DNA of 64,000 nucleotides from Tulasnella sp. 424 (Eukaryota; Basidiomycota; Agaricomycetes; Cantharellales; Tulasnellaceae), in contig WSUB01000105.1 in the NCBI GenBank assembly GCA_019633425.1, forward strand, positions 83,805 to 147,804, written 5' to 3'. Within the stretch, counting starts at the first letter, position 1. Each line of letters opens with the position of its first letter. Positions 11,538 to 23,321 of the stretch are shown here, piece after piece. Under the pieces are notes generated by a model. The model was not told the DNA's origin, ran no database searches, and saw only the letters and a program-made list of their open reading frames with translations. The translations under genes and the position numbers were made by a program.

Positions 11538-14500
11538 CGTTTATCCCGTATGCACTGACACATCCTTCTTGTTGTGAGCAGCTTGCTAGAGTGCTGTGCC
11601 TTGGCGTGACACCGTGACATATCTTGAGTACAAAAGGGACCCCTCCATTTCCAGTCCGTAGCGTTTCGCGGAGGAATATCACCCCATGCTACCCGTTCTC
11701 ACCATCCAAACATCGATCGAGCACGCAACCATCGGCCTCATGTATACTGAAAACGTAGCCGCGTAATCATATCAAGAATCTAGAGCCCGAACAGAGCCTT
11801 TCGACGTCCTTAGACAGAAAAACCAGATCGACCGAGCGAGTCGTCAACCTGCAGGGCTTCCACCGATCCGCTTCGTCCACCCACTACATGGAAGACGACC
11901 GAGCCGCGAACTATTTTACCACCATGCGTGAGTACTCACAGCATCTGCTGGAGTTTGTGGGGCAGATTGTAATCCCAACTAATCTGCGTAGTTGGGACGC
12001 GTAATTAGTTTCTGTCTGCACGGCCGCGAAGTACGAGTTGTCCTTGCATACGTTAACTTTTCGTGCTATACCAATGCACAAGCTTGTCGGCGTCTCGATT
12101 ACTTATGCTCGCGCGACCTCAGCCGCACCGTTTGAGTAGACTTACCTGCTTGGGCTTCACTAGAAAGCGAGTTCGGAAGAGAGGCACGTAAGGCGAAGAC
12201 ATTGGTCGTTTGTTGGCGTCTCATGCTCGAGCGGGAAGGTCGAAGTAGTGAGCTAGTGACCGTGGCTATGGTGGGTGTCGGTTTAGACTTCTCGAAGGGG
12301 ACGGAGGGAGAGGCACTAGTTCGGATTGAAACGCGACCAGGGAGCTGGAGGCGTTGAGATGCAGAAATATCGACCATGTCAAACAGTCCATGATAGAGCC
12401 ACATTTAGGTGATATATATTATAAAAAGTTGACCATTATATAAATCTGCTCGAGTTAACGAGCAAGACTGGTGCGTCACTAAAGCGGACTAGTGAATCTA
12501 CGCATGCCGTGCATCCAAATTAGTCCTCAGTAAGCGTGCTGGCCGAGTTCAAAGGTATTCCGGCTGGAGGAATGGTAAAGGCATGAAGAGTGAAGGAAAG
12601 ATGCTACTCTGCCCTCTCCTAGGAGATGTGGTGGTGGAGGTTTGCGAAACCGTACTTGCTCGCTTCACGATCACACGTACGAGCGTCAACCAACGTCCCG
12701 TCACCTCTTGAATGAGTAGCAGCGAGCACTCGTTGAGCTGTAAGGCATATATCTACTTCCTCCTTCGTATTAAACTCTGTCCGGGTAATGCTGCCCGCGA
12801 AACCTGGATGTGGCGTCCATTGCGTCACCGACAACGTTGACAACTCCTTGGCTGTCTTAATTCGAGGCGAAATTGAGGTCGGAGAAGCATAGGCCAGCGT
12901 AGGTAGGGGTATATCTGCAGAGCTGTTGGTGTCTCAGACCCCAGGACGGGGGAAGAATTTTCGGGCGACTCAGGAACCGAGACTAACCCCGTGCGGCCAT
13001 TAATTCAGGCTAGCATGTCATTATGTGGGTGCGGCGAGCAGCACCCTGTCGATTTGATTTAGGAGTACCGCTTCGACTGCGAGAAGGGCTAGAAAAGGAA
13101 ATTACCCGCTACATATCTCCGCGAGTTACGTCTCCGTGTTCATGAGATCGCTCTCGATTATTTGCATCGATGCGCGTTGGCTTATTTGTCTGGTAGCTCT
13201 TGTAAGCGAGGCGTCGGGGGCACTGTCCCGCTGCTCACCTTGACTCTGCCTGTAGTTTGCTCGCGTGGAGGATCGTGGGGCTTCTCCGGGACGTTGCTCT
13301 ACAGAGATGGCACCTCTCAAACAGCGGCGACTGGGGCAGCTGGAACCCAAAAGAACAGCGGAGGGCCCCCAAGGCGAAGTGCCGAAGAGGGTGGTCAATG
13401 TTTGGCGTTCTGGACCGGTGGAGGGATTTGGCTTCGTTTTCTCAGACAGAACCTCAGACCTCGGTGACTTTCGGTCTAATAAGCGCTTACCATAGATTAG
13501 TTTCGGTCTAAGCGGAAACAAATTCCGATGCTCTGATCGTCTAGAGTTTGATCCGCGCGTCCACTTCACCCTTTTGATCAACCTAGAGAAGGACCATACG
13601 CCGACAGCCTTCCCTAACCATTTGCGCGAGTTTTATAATATTTTAGAAGTAGAGTAGTTGGTCTGGACCTGTTCGATTATGGCGCCCTGTAGAGACCGCC
13701 TGTCTGTGTGACCGCGCAGGGGTACGTCAACCCCCGGACCCTTCCCGAGTCACCGGACCGAGGAATTTCCCAGCTATCGGAGCACGGTTTTATGTTCCAA
13801 TATTTTTTCAAGCAACATAGTACGCGAAGATTCCTCCGTTTTCTAATCTTGGCGCTCTCCCTTGACTAGCAAGCACTCTCCCCTTCCCCTACCCTTGATA
13901 TGATAGCGACACCTGTCCTTTGGGGAAGAACACGATACAAGACCGGCCCACGGTGAGCAAATATGCAATCCGCTCCGTCGGGTTCGATCTCCGATTTTGG
14001 GCATGGATCCCGTGGCGCAGGATGCGCCAGATCAGTCCCTCCCAGTTAGTTCTATCACTTTCCATTTCTTCCTTGTTCACAGATCCTATCTATGAAAACA
14101 GTAACGAAAGATCCAACAGTGCGGTAGCCCAAGGGAGGCGATATTTCTTGGACCAATCGACCTTTAGCTGCCAGTCATGTCCTCGTGTTGGATAAGCTGA
14201 TTTTTTTTCCAAGAATGCTTTGCCTTTTCTATGACCTCCATTACCTGCATAATCATCTCGCCTAGAGGCTTTTTACGTCGGACAGCATCATTTCTACTTC
14301 CGCCGCGTAGTCTCCTGAACGTTTATCCGCGAAAAAGCCTGCACTTTGTTCGATCACTTCGGCGAGGTCCGGGCGCTCGATACTGGTGGTATTACTTTGT
14401 ATTTACTGCTCGAAGGCTGTGTTTAGGACGCCAAGCTACAGTTATGGTCGAATCGGAGACTCATAGCTTGAAGGTACTTAGCATTAGAGCGGAGGGCGAG

Positions 14501-15310
14501 GGGATATACTCTCACCGCGATGCGAAGGGAGGGGAAGGCACTAGGGGTGTAGCAGTAGGGTCGGGTTGCCATCGGCCATGCCGCGATGGAGTTCCCGATG
14601 TCTTTCACGACCCTCAGGACGTGTCGGCAATCTTATGACAGGGCTCCGCACAACGAAGCTTCTAGGATTTGACCCCGAGGGACCCGTTTTCAGCAGCCGA
14701 AGGTACGATATTACTCATGCGTGACCCTCAACATGTGGAGTGTCACCGAGTGGCATCTCGACACGATACGCTTAGATCATCTCGATAGAAACATTTGACC
14801 GGATGGCCGTGCAACACAAGGCAACTCCATGATCTCCGACCACTATGTGACAGTTAGAGACCGCTTATGAGCGACCGGCGGACGTAACTCGCAGACGTCT
14901 GGATGGTTCTGTCAACTTGACAAATAATAAAGTAACCGTTTTCCTTTCCCGAAGTCGGAAGGTTATGCCCTCACCTGAAGGACCAGATGAGGCCGGGATT
15001 CAACGAGCTTTTGTCGGGCTTCACTTGACCCTCCGTGCTCCGCCGTCCATGAATCCAGGGGGTTGACGGATGCGCTATTATCAAGCTACTGTTTATCGTT
15101 TACGGCACTGAGATTATCTGGATCGGCGTTTTACTATGGATACAGGGTCCTCCTAATTAGGTTGGAGCAGCACTAGTGCCTGGCCGTTTTGCCACCAGGT
15201 CGCCGACGGTCAAGACGGTACGCCAGCTTGAATCAAAAAAAGGAAGTATTGTAGATTTTGTCTTTCGTTGGATATGGCATGTGTCTAGGAAGAACCCGTC
15301 ACCCTCGCAG

Positions 15311-15318
15311 TATTTAAT
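15311..15318 (+). promoter_or_regulatory. TATA-like box of zinc-finger gene 3
   Basis: TATTTAAT lies 104 bp before the ATG at 15422, comparable to the spacing in paralogues 1 and 2. Confidence 0.35.
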
Positions 15319-15421
15319 CCCCTGTATTCCATAGCAAAATTCTCAGTGCATCGGGCATCGATCCCTCAGCCTCACTCTCATCTTCTATCCCGCGCTTTGT
15401 GTCTACGTTGTGGATTTATCG

Positions 15422-16114
15422 ATGGCAAAGACGAGGAGAATGACAACTTCGTTAAGCCGACGTCGTCGACCTGCACGGTCGAAGTGAGTACCATATTTGT
15501 TTCCATCGTAGCCAGCGATTCCCATGGTGACCCGGACCGTACGCTTGGCAGATGTCGCTATTGCACAATGACGCTTAGCGTAAGATTTATGAGTACCAAA
15601 TTAGCCCTCCGACTGTGTAGCTAACGTTTGTTCAACATTTCGATGCTGAAGGATCGTAAATCTCGGAATGCCCACGAAATCTCACAGTAAGAAATAACAA
15701 GGCGACCGTACCCTAGTGCTCAATTGAATAACTCTCATCAATCTCTTAGGCACACCCACGCGCGGAGGTTCATGTGCAGAGGGTGCAGAAAGAGCTTTTC
15801 CCACAGATCGAGTGCTTCACGGTGTTTCAGAAAGCACCGCAAGGGAGACCCTGGACCCGCCGAGGACAGGTAAATAGTTTCTCGCATTTGAGCCCCTCTT
15901 GATCCGAGCTCACTATTGAATCTTGAATAGTCCATCCCCTGCTTCCTCAAGCTCCGTCGATCACTCGGTGCCAAGGCCGATGTCTGCACTCCCCTCAAGC
16001 GTGGGGAACGCTCTCATCCCCATTTGGAGAAGTGCCAGTAGGATGTATGGACTTGGAGATGGCGCAACAGAGTTGATTGATATAGAAGGGGTTTTCGGCC
16101 TGAATTTCGGCTAG
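15422..16114 (+). CDS. C2H2 zinc-finger protein (paralogue 3, two fingers)
   Basis: Five exons (15422-15483, 15552-15579, 15652-15686, 15750-15869, 15931-16114), 429 nt, 142 residues, all in phase. Finger 1 is C22/C25/H38/H43 and finger 2 is the C-C-C-H type, C51/C54/C67/H71, with exactly the spacing of the third finger of paralogue 1. The exon holding the second half of finger 1 is 35 nt here and 35 nt in paralogue 2. The final CX4C...H finger of the other paralogues is lost: the frame runs into a Ser/Pro-rich stretch instead. A basic N-terminus (RRRRPAR) replaces the upstream finger. I infer a nuclear protein. With so short a DNA-binding region it may be a modified or decaying copy. Confidence 0.65.
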
Positions 16115-16881
16115 AGCAAGGCGATGGAGTCTTCTTACATCGCGTGGAACCCTCTCCTCGCGTTTGACCGTGCATTCCCGAGTAGGCAGTGTTCCCTCCC
16201 AAAATTAGATTGCATTCATTCCATCGTTATCTGCATATATTAGAAAATAAAGTCGGGTGCCTTTTTTGTGGTCGTACCATGCTATTTCAAGTGCTTCGAG
16301 AAATCGACGCACTTTATAACCGCAGGAGCGAAACCTTCGTATGGAAAGCGTTCGTTCTTGGTCTGAGGGATTTCATCAAAGTCTTCAGTGTGACGATCCA
16401 GGGTTCGGAGGGAGTTACTCCAGGGTTCCCACAGAGCGGGAATTGAGATCTGGACTGTCGGTTTTCCCGAGCGACAGTTACGCTTCCACCAATACACAAC
16501 AACGATGAGATGGCAGAATCTCCAGCCATTATATACCTATCGCTGCGGGTGCCTCTGCATGAGCTGTAAGGTCACCATGGGATCTCGACTTTCGGCGGTA
16601 TCGTGGTCTTCCAGCACAGAGTATGTTTGGTTCGGTTCGGCGGGCTTCCTATTTCCTTCCTCAACCTACTTTTAGATCTTTCACTCCTTTTCTGCTTGAC
16701 CCACCTACACCCAACCTGTGCCTTCCACGGAGGCTGGACTGAGGGCTGTACGTTTTATCGTTTGCCAAATACGCCAAGTTGATAGCTGACCTCCATGTAC
16801 TTGCAGTTCGGTCGCACCACCATTTCGGCGCCATTTCGCGTGACCTTTCTCGATCTCTGACCCCACTAATAGTAGGCCACT
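16115..16881. other. Intergenic stretch before bestrophin gene
   Basis: Nothing recognisable. It holds the 3' end of zinc-finger gene 3 and the promoter region of the bestrophin gene. No obvious TATA box near 16882. Confidence 0.4.
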
Positions 16882-19090
16882 ATGCATCACACTCCAGATG
16901 CAATACACCCAGTAAGTACTTGATTCCTATACGCAGGCACTCGCTGACCATGAAATACGTTGCAGCTAAGCAGCTCCAGTGATCCGTTTGTGCAAGGCGG
17001 CGGTTTCACGTCAAGCTTCCTCAATGCTCTCGTCGCGACTGCCTTGTTCAGATGCTGGCATCTTATACTCTTCTTCTCAGCATGGGCAGTGAGTAACCCT
17101 TTTCTTCCTTACTGCTTGACGGCGTCTCTCTGGGTGCTGACGGTATTCCACTTAGGCGGCAGTGTGCCTCATCTCGGACCACATTTACAATCTCTCGATC
17201 CAGACGACGCTCATCACGGTGTGAGTACGGTCCTACCCGTCTCATATCGACACTCTCTGACGCGCTCTTGTAGGTTTGGTACGGTACTGGGTTTTGTGAT
17301 TTCAACTCGCACTAGCTCGTCCTTTGAACGATACAACGAGGGGCGGCGTTATTGGTCGTCCATCGTCTACGGGAGCCGCGTGTTGGCTCGTACAATCTGG
17401 TTCCACGTACCCTGTGAGCTCCGGAATGGCATCTTCCGACTACCGTGGTGTACTAACATGGGCATCTTGAAGACGTCGATGTTCCGCAGGACAAGGTGGC
17501 AGAAATGCGTGCTGCCACCCTCATAGAGAAAAAGTCCGCAATCAACTTAATTGAAGCTTTTGCGTAAGCTTGTTGATGATAGCCCCCGTCTGCCTTGCCT
17601 AACCCACTGTCACAGAGTCGCGGTTAAACATTATCTGCGCGGCGAAGAGAGTATTTATTATGAAGACCTCTATCAACTCGTCAAGTTCCTGCCTGTATAC
17701 ATCCTACCAGCTGGAAGACCATCGCTCTCACTTCAAGAATCGAAGACCGACGAACGACTGGTAGCAGCCTCTTCAGCCTCGGGACTCGCTGCGCGGAAGG
17801 TCTCCCATGAAGTTCGATCTGACAGCGAATATCACGATCGAGACGCAACCCTCACATCAACACAGTCCTACTCCGACCGGTATCCCCCTGCTCCTGTTCT
17901 CAAGACCACCTCGCCTACCCCGATCGGGACTCTCTCGAGAAATATGTCCATCGACGTAGAGAAGGCAAACGACACCCGGAATGCCGATTTGCTTTCGCCA
18001 ACGTCTCATCCAGGTGCTTCGCAACACTCGCCCAAAGCCGGTCAAGTGCCACCACGTGGACTCCACCGACGTAACACCAGCACTGGAACAACGGCCCTAC
18101 TGCCTGCGAGGGATCCGCCTAAATATGCTCTCTTTGACGTCTTCCCCTTCTCCCTCTTCGTGAAGTTTATGGTAAAGAAAGGGAAGGAGGTAAAAGGCAA
18201 GAAAGGAGCCAAGCTGAAAGCTCGAACAGGGAATGTCAATCATAATATCCCCCTTGAGATTACGTTTTACCTTGTGAGATCCATATAGTCGACCGTTCCG
18301 CTCCCATGTTGACTAACTTTCTCTCAGAGTTCCTATATTTCCGAACTGCAGAGGAGGAAGATCCTAGATGTCCCCACTCTCAGTACGTCCCACAATTATC
18401 GTTCCGCGTAGCTTCAATGCTTACTGGATGGTTTCCCGCATAGCCACCCTCATAAACAGCCTAAACCTCCTCATAGATTCGCTCACCGGCCTCGAGCGAA
18501 TCTTAACCACCCCTATCCCCTTTTCATATTCGATCCACCTATGGGTCGTAACGGCCATCTTCAGTTTCCTTCTCGTACGTACCTTCATCACGGTAATTCC
18601 TCTACTGACGTCTTTCGCCCATTCTTCAAGCCTTTCCAACTCTGGGCCTCATTCAAGTATCTCACTATTCCTGCCACCGCTATTGCCGTAAGTCGCAACG
18701 ATTACTCGGAAATGTAATGAACGAATCGAACTTTTTTCCCCTTTTTAGGCGTTCGTCCTCTTCGGATTCCTCGTTGCCGGGGAAGAGATTGAAAGTGCGA
18801 CCCCCTCCATGTGGACAACCTGACTCTCGAGTAACTAATATACTTCCCTCCTAGATCCTTTTGGATACGACAAGAACGATCTCAACCTGGACCACTTCAC
18901 CCACAATATTATTCGCGCGGAGCTTAACGCTCTCACATCCAGATCTCCCCCTGACATGTCGGAGTGGGCATTCAACCCCGAGAACAGGAACATATTTGGT
19001 GGCATGGAACCTGGGGTGACCCCGCAAGAATGGATGACCAGAGGCGAAGAGCAAATGAGGAGCGTCCTTAAAAGGGCAGAAGGCAGATAA
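16882..19090 (+). CDS. Bestrophin-family (UPF0187) membrane channel protein
   Basis: Eleven exons (16882-16911, 16966-17088, 17156-17220, 17274-17413, 17473-17563, 17616-18273, 18328-18382, 18444-18574, 18631-18687, 18749-18794, 18855-19090) join to 1632 nt, 543 residues, every phase consistent. Family hallmarks: SSSFERYNEGRRYW at residues 87-100 after a hydrophobic stretch (compare S-R-T-x-x-A-[YF]-x-R-[YF]-x-E-G-R-x-x-W in the family) and NPFGYDKNDL at 466-475 near the C-terminus. Bestrophins form pentameric anion channels; in fungi their membrane location is not well studied. A polar, Ser/Thr-rich insert of roughly 180 residues, encoded by the 658-nt exon 6, separates the N- and C-terminal membrane parts and is probably cytosolic. 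The start in the 30-nt first exon is the least certain point; the rest is well supported. Confidence 0.85.
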
Positions 19091-19802
19091 GCCTCGTATC
19101 TGCTTTCACGTTTGCGAGTCTGCTAGCCCGATTGTATTAGCGTTGGTTTTGCGTCCTTTCCTTCAGAGCCACTTCTGTAATCTCTCTACTAAGCGCTCGA
19201 GCTCTCAAATTCTTACCGGTTTCTTGCCCGGTCTTACCGGATGGCTACTTCATTCTCGCGCTTCCACTTATCCCATGTCTGGCTACATTAGACCTTGCTA
19301 ACACCGCATCTCTGGTAAATTATTCTCTGCCTTTATCCCGTTGTTCCAGTGTAGATAGGATTTCGAAGATCGAAGCAGACATCTGAGAGAGGTTATTCAC
19401 ATGATACTTGGTGCAAAGCGGGTGCAGGCTTAGGAACCCCAGCCTGATAAAGGGGTCAGACGTTCTTGGGCCGGACGGGGTGACTACTGGCGCTGAAAGG
19501 CTTATTATCGCAAGACCCCTTACGCTCTCGAGCGTAAGCCGTGTAGAGGAACGCGAGAAAGTCTGGTTGTAACTCGTAGTTAGCTTGCAAATTCGATTGG
19601 TTGGTTGATGACCGCGGACGCCGCGAGCTTTGGGAAAGTATGATGTTTGAAGTTCGACTGGCGGTCCCAATTCCAATCAACGTCACCCACCCCTCCCCCT
19701 CACTAACCTCAACTCGGTAAGCAACCATCGTTTTGCGCAACCACAAACGCGTCACTGATATCTCCAAACCTCAAAGCTTTACTCTCCAGCTTATATTGAA
19801 TC
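19091..19802. other. Intergenic stretch, bestrophin 3' side and v-SNARE leader
   Basis: No gene seen. The last part is the 5' UTR of the v-SNARE gene: a CT-rich stretch leads into its first splice donor at 19805. Confidence 0.4.
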
Positions 19803-20682
19803 ATGTAAGCTCTCTCTACATTCACTGGTTACCAGTACCCTCGCCGCATCGAAATCAGCACCACTCCTCAATCCGAGCTACTTCGACTCTAACCGGCGCT
19901 ATTCTTCCTCTGTATCATGTAGGTCTTCTGAGCCATATGATCCTTACGTTCCCCGCGGCGGCGAAGCCCCCTCTGGCAACGCGAGGCCTGCACCGGGCAA
20001 CTCGAAGACTGCCGCTCTCCAAGCGGACATAGACAAAACTGTCGACCTCATGCAAAAGAACATCGCAAAGGTCGCTGAACGAGGAGAACGACTTGACGAT
20101 CTTCAAGATAAAACTGGTGAGTGGGACTTGCGGCGGCTGCGCTGGCTGGTTGGAGGCGATGTCCGGTCGACTGCGCATTGCCTCCGATCGGTGGCCGCGC
20201 GTCCCACATCGATTCTCGACAGGATGAACTGACGCGTGGATGACCTTCTCTGACAGATAACCTGGCTGTCTCTGCTCAAGGTTTCCGACGTGGAGCGAAT
20301 AGGGTCCGAAAGGTGAGCATTGCCCTCCTGTCATCAGCTCCAACACCAAAACCCCATGGATGTATTTGGTGTCTGACCAAATCTTTTATGGTCTCCTTCT
20401 GTTTCGTAGAATATGTGGTGGAAGGATATGAAGGTGAGCGATTCGCCCGTTGCCAAGGATCGCTGGTTCAGGGTCCCAGATAACTGACGAAACCCCTCGC
20501 CTTCCTTTTTGGGACAATTCCTCAAACGTCCTCTTCAACGACGTCCAACATCATGAAACGATTTCCCTCGGTGGGACGGACGTTCCGACCCCCGTATTCA
20601 GATGAGGATCATCATCGCTGTCGGTGTTGCTATCCTCCTCGTCATCATCATCGTCCCCATCGTCAAATCGACTCAAAAGTAA
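19803..20682 (+). CDS. SNC1: Synaptobrevin-type v-SNARE (Snc1-like R-SNARE)
   Basis: Coding exons 19803-19804, 19923-20116, 20257-20312, 20410-20433 and 20602-20682 give 357 nt, 118 residues, matching the usual ~117 for yeast Snc1. The SNARE motif spans about residues 29-90. It contains [15 protein letters not shown] with the zero-layer Arg54 of R-SNAREs, then the signature [11 protein letters not shown] and MWWKDMK before a single C-terminal membrane anchor ([19 protein letters not shown]). Family role: fusion of secretory and recycling vesicles with the plasma membrane. The initiation codon is split: AT at 19803-19804, then the G at 19923 after a 118-bp intron. No alternative in-frame ATG gives the normal N-terminus MSSEPYDPY. 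The 3' half of this gene recurs, decayed, at least six times in the array downstream, so this is the parental and only complete copy. Confidence 0.9.
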
Positions 20683-21814
20683 ACCCTTTCCCCAGCCCAC
20701 TCCCAGCCCCACCGTCTACATCTACCGTTCTCCATACTTCCCCGTGGTCTCACGTAGGCGACCATGATGACTCTCCGCTCCTCCCGCCTCCGACCTGCTT
20801 GGACGTTCCTGACTTGATGATTCTTCACTGGCCCTTGTCACGTTTTGTTTTGATGAGAAGATGATGAGCATGTCTATACATGACCTTGTGTTGCTTCTAT
20901 ATATGTCGGCTCCTATCTCGTGTTCTCGATACTGGTTTCGCCGAGCTCTCTCACGTCTGCCCTGCGGTTAGCGAAACCTTCGCATGGTCAATAGTTGCCG
21001 AGCTCTGCCCGATCACACCCTCGTTTTCTTGAGAGGCCCTTTCCCGATCACACCCTAGTGTTCTTGAGAGGCAGGCCTTCCTAGTCGCAGCTCGGTGGAG
21101 GTTTGTCGCTACTCCGCACAGCTAAGATGGCTTTACGAGAACTCTTGGCAGGATGGGGAGTATACATAACTTCGATTCGCCAAGGAGAACTTGGTTTAAG
21201 CGCTAAATCTTCAGTCAGAAGGAACTCGATGAGCTTCCCTTTATAAAGATTAGTATGGTCGTGAAGGTCGATCTGAGAGTGGCGTGGAAAATGATGACGA
21301 GATGGAGCTGACCAACGTGCGCTCTCCCGTTCCTTACCGCCGGGTTCTTCTTAAGCTGCGATCGAATACCATACATCCCGATGACTTCTTGTACCTATGA
21401 TCCTAATCGCGGTTGGCTCCCACAGCCCACTATTGGGTCGGTCAACGTCGACAAGGCCGTTAAGTGTCACCTCTTCAATCATCTGTTATTCTATAGGTGT
21501 CAAAAATAGCATTCAAGTCCGCTTCATTCGGGCTACACAATTCAAGTTCTAGTAGGCTTGATCCAGTGGAACCTGCTAGGTTCAGAGGCCTTTGTTAGGC
21601 TCAGAAGCCCAGCGCTAGTTTCTCGGGATAGAGCGTACTCACATCGAGCTACTAGAAACAGATCCCAATGGAGTTACATCTGGTGGCTAATTTCGTTGAG
21701 TAACTTCGGGAAGATTGACAGTATTCTGCTTGTGACAGGTCGAAACGCTACGAAACACCGCAGCTGACCAGCGAACCGCCGAGTTGTCTGCCGCGTTTAC
21801 GGCTCAGGGCGCTG

Positions 21815-21821
21815 TATAAAT
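21815..21821 (+). promoter_or_regulatory. TATA box, CBM1 gene 1
   Basis: TATAAAT, 72 bp before the ATG at 21887. The box lies in a sequence (GCTGTATAAA...GAGCTGGCTTCAATA) kept in all A-type units. Confidence 0.6.
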
Positions 21822-21886
21822 GGAATGATTGAGCTGGCTTCAATAGATCATCTCACCCCCCTCCGTGCCCATCGACGTCAGTTTCA

Positions 21887-22246
21887 ATGCTCTCGCTCCG
21901 TGCCTTCATTGCTATCATCGCCGCCACTTCGCTTTCTTCCAATGTTGTCGCACAGAAGGTGGGCCCTAACTGGGGACTATGTGGTGGTCTAGTACTCGGC
22001 GGTGGTCCCGATATCCCTTGCAATCCTGGATGGGTTTGCACTGTGAACAGTGAGCGGCATCCCTATCATAGCAACGTCTTTCTGGAGGAGCTAACATGTT
22101 CTTCTAATATCAGATGAATATTATCAGTAAGTGCCCTAGCGCCCGACGCAAATCCTAGTTTGGCTAATCTAACTCCCCACGACCCTCTCAGTACATGCCA
22201 GCAGGTAGCGACAACCTCCGCCGCTTCTACCACCTCCACCGCATAG
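21887..22246 (+). CDS. Secreted single-domain CBM1 protein, copy 1 (A type)
   Basis: Exons 21887-22049, 22114-22126 (13 nt) and 22192-22246 encode 76 residues. A signal peptide ends after NVVAQ (about residue 23). The mature part is one CBM1 domain: WGLCGG, a variable loop, DIPCNPGWVCTV, then N-E-Y-Y from the micro-exon and the last cysteine in YHTC, followed by a short Thr/Ser/Ala tail. All four CBM1 cysteines are present. The glutamine before the last cysteine, normal in cellulose-binding CBM1, is Thr here. CBM1 binds crystalline cellulose or chitin-like surfaces; with no catalytic domain attached, this protein can only bind. It is the first CBM1 gene after the intact v-SNARE gene and may be the founder of the array. 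Confidence 0.8.
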
Positions 22247-23248
22247 ACTTTATACATTTCCAACCATGATGCGCAGGTACTGTGCAGGTGCGTGGGCTCT
22301 TACCCAAGTGGCTAGGTGGGCTGACTGGTCGAGTAACAGGGTTAAAGACTCAAGTCTATAGAGTCATTCTTGGAAACTATGTAAAAATAAAGGCAATTTC
22401 TGAATTCGAGATTTCTCGAAAGCCGGGCCTGATCGGACCTGTACTGGTCCCAGAGTTAATACTCCGTTCAATCTTGTGTCTCCACGTTGATAAGGACGCC
22501 ATCCCACAAAATTAATTACGCTTAATCGAGATGGAATCAGAGAGGAATCTCGTTCAGGCTACCACCGCCGGGATGTATCACCAGTATCGATTCGCCAAGG
22601 AGGAATTGGTTTAAACCCTAAATCTTCAGTCGGAGGGAACTCGATGGGCTTCCCTCTATAAAGGTTGGTCTGATCGTGGAAGTCGATCATAGAGTGGCGT
22701 GGCAAAGGATGATCAGATGGGGCTGACCAAACCTTTCACCAAGTGCGCTCTCTCATTCCTTACCGCCGGGTTCTTCTTAAAACTGCGATCGAATACCATA
22801 CATCCCGGTGACGTTTTGTACCTATGATTGGATTCGCGGTTGGCTCCCCCAGCTCACTATTGGGTTGGTCAACGCCGACTAGGCCTTTGGAAGGCCTCAC
22901 CTGTCGCCTCTTCGGTCATCTGTTATTCCATAGGCTCAAAGTTGACATCCAACTCCGCTTCATTCGGGCTACACGATTCAAGCTCGGTAGGCTTGATCCA
23001 GTGAACCTGTTAAGTTCAGAGGCCTTTGTCATGCTCAGAAGCTCAGCGCTGGTGTTTCGGGATAGAGCGTACTCACATCGAGCTACTCGAAATAGAGCCC
23101 AATGGAGTTACATCGGGTGGCTAATTCAGTTGAGTAACTTCGGAAAGATTGACAGTATTCCGCTCGTGACAGGTCGCAGCGCTACGGAACACCGCAGCTG
23201 ACCAGCGAACCGCAGAGTTGCTTGCCGCGTTTACGGCTCAGGGTGCTG

Positions 23249-23256
23249 TATAAAAT
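23249..23256 (+). promoter_or_regulatory. TATA box, CBM1 gene 2
   Basis: TATAAAAT, 73 bp before the ATG at 23322. Confidence 0.6.
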
Positions 23257-23321
23257 GGAATGATTGAGCTGGCTTCAATAGATCATCTCACCCCCCTTCG
23301 TGCTCATCGACGTCAGTTTCA

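Larger units (their letters stand above)
10676..15421. other. Long gene-poor stretch between zinc-finger paralogues 2 and 3
   Basis: About 4.7 kb with no gene I can defend. A Pro/Ser-rich open stretch near 11235-11537 may be a coding remnant (listed separately). Elsewhere frames are short on both strands and lack consistent splice sites. Confidence 0.35.

Noticed and set aside
13126..13581. Overlapping open frames on both strands (151 and 101 codons)
   Set aside because: Composition and lack of splice signals or family features fit chance in GC-rich sequence.
13960..14000. T-arm-like GGGTTCGATCTCC
   Set aside because: No D-arm or acceptor stem can be found at tRNA spacing on either strand.
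21558..21767. Open frame in the A-unit spacer (RAYSHRATRNRSQW...), kept open in several units
   Set aside because: It has no good start or splice context and is broken or changed in units 5, 6 and 8. Recent duplication alone explains the shared open frame, and the region reads as promoter-proximal spacer.
21887..22117. Read-through form of CBM1 gene 1 with an alternative end (SERHPYHSNVFLEELTC)
   Set aside because: The same frame stops early in copies 3, 7 and 9. The stretch has perfect donor, CTAAC branch and CAG acceptor signals, and only splicing restores the aromatic pair and fourth cysteine of CBM1.
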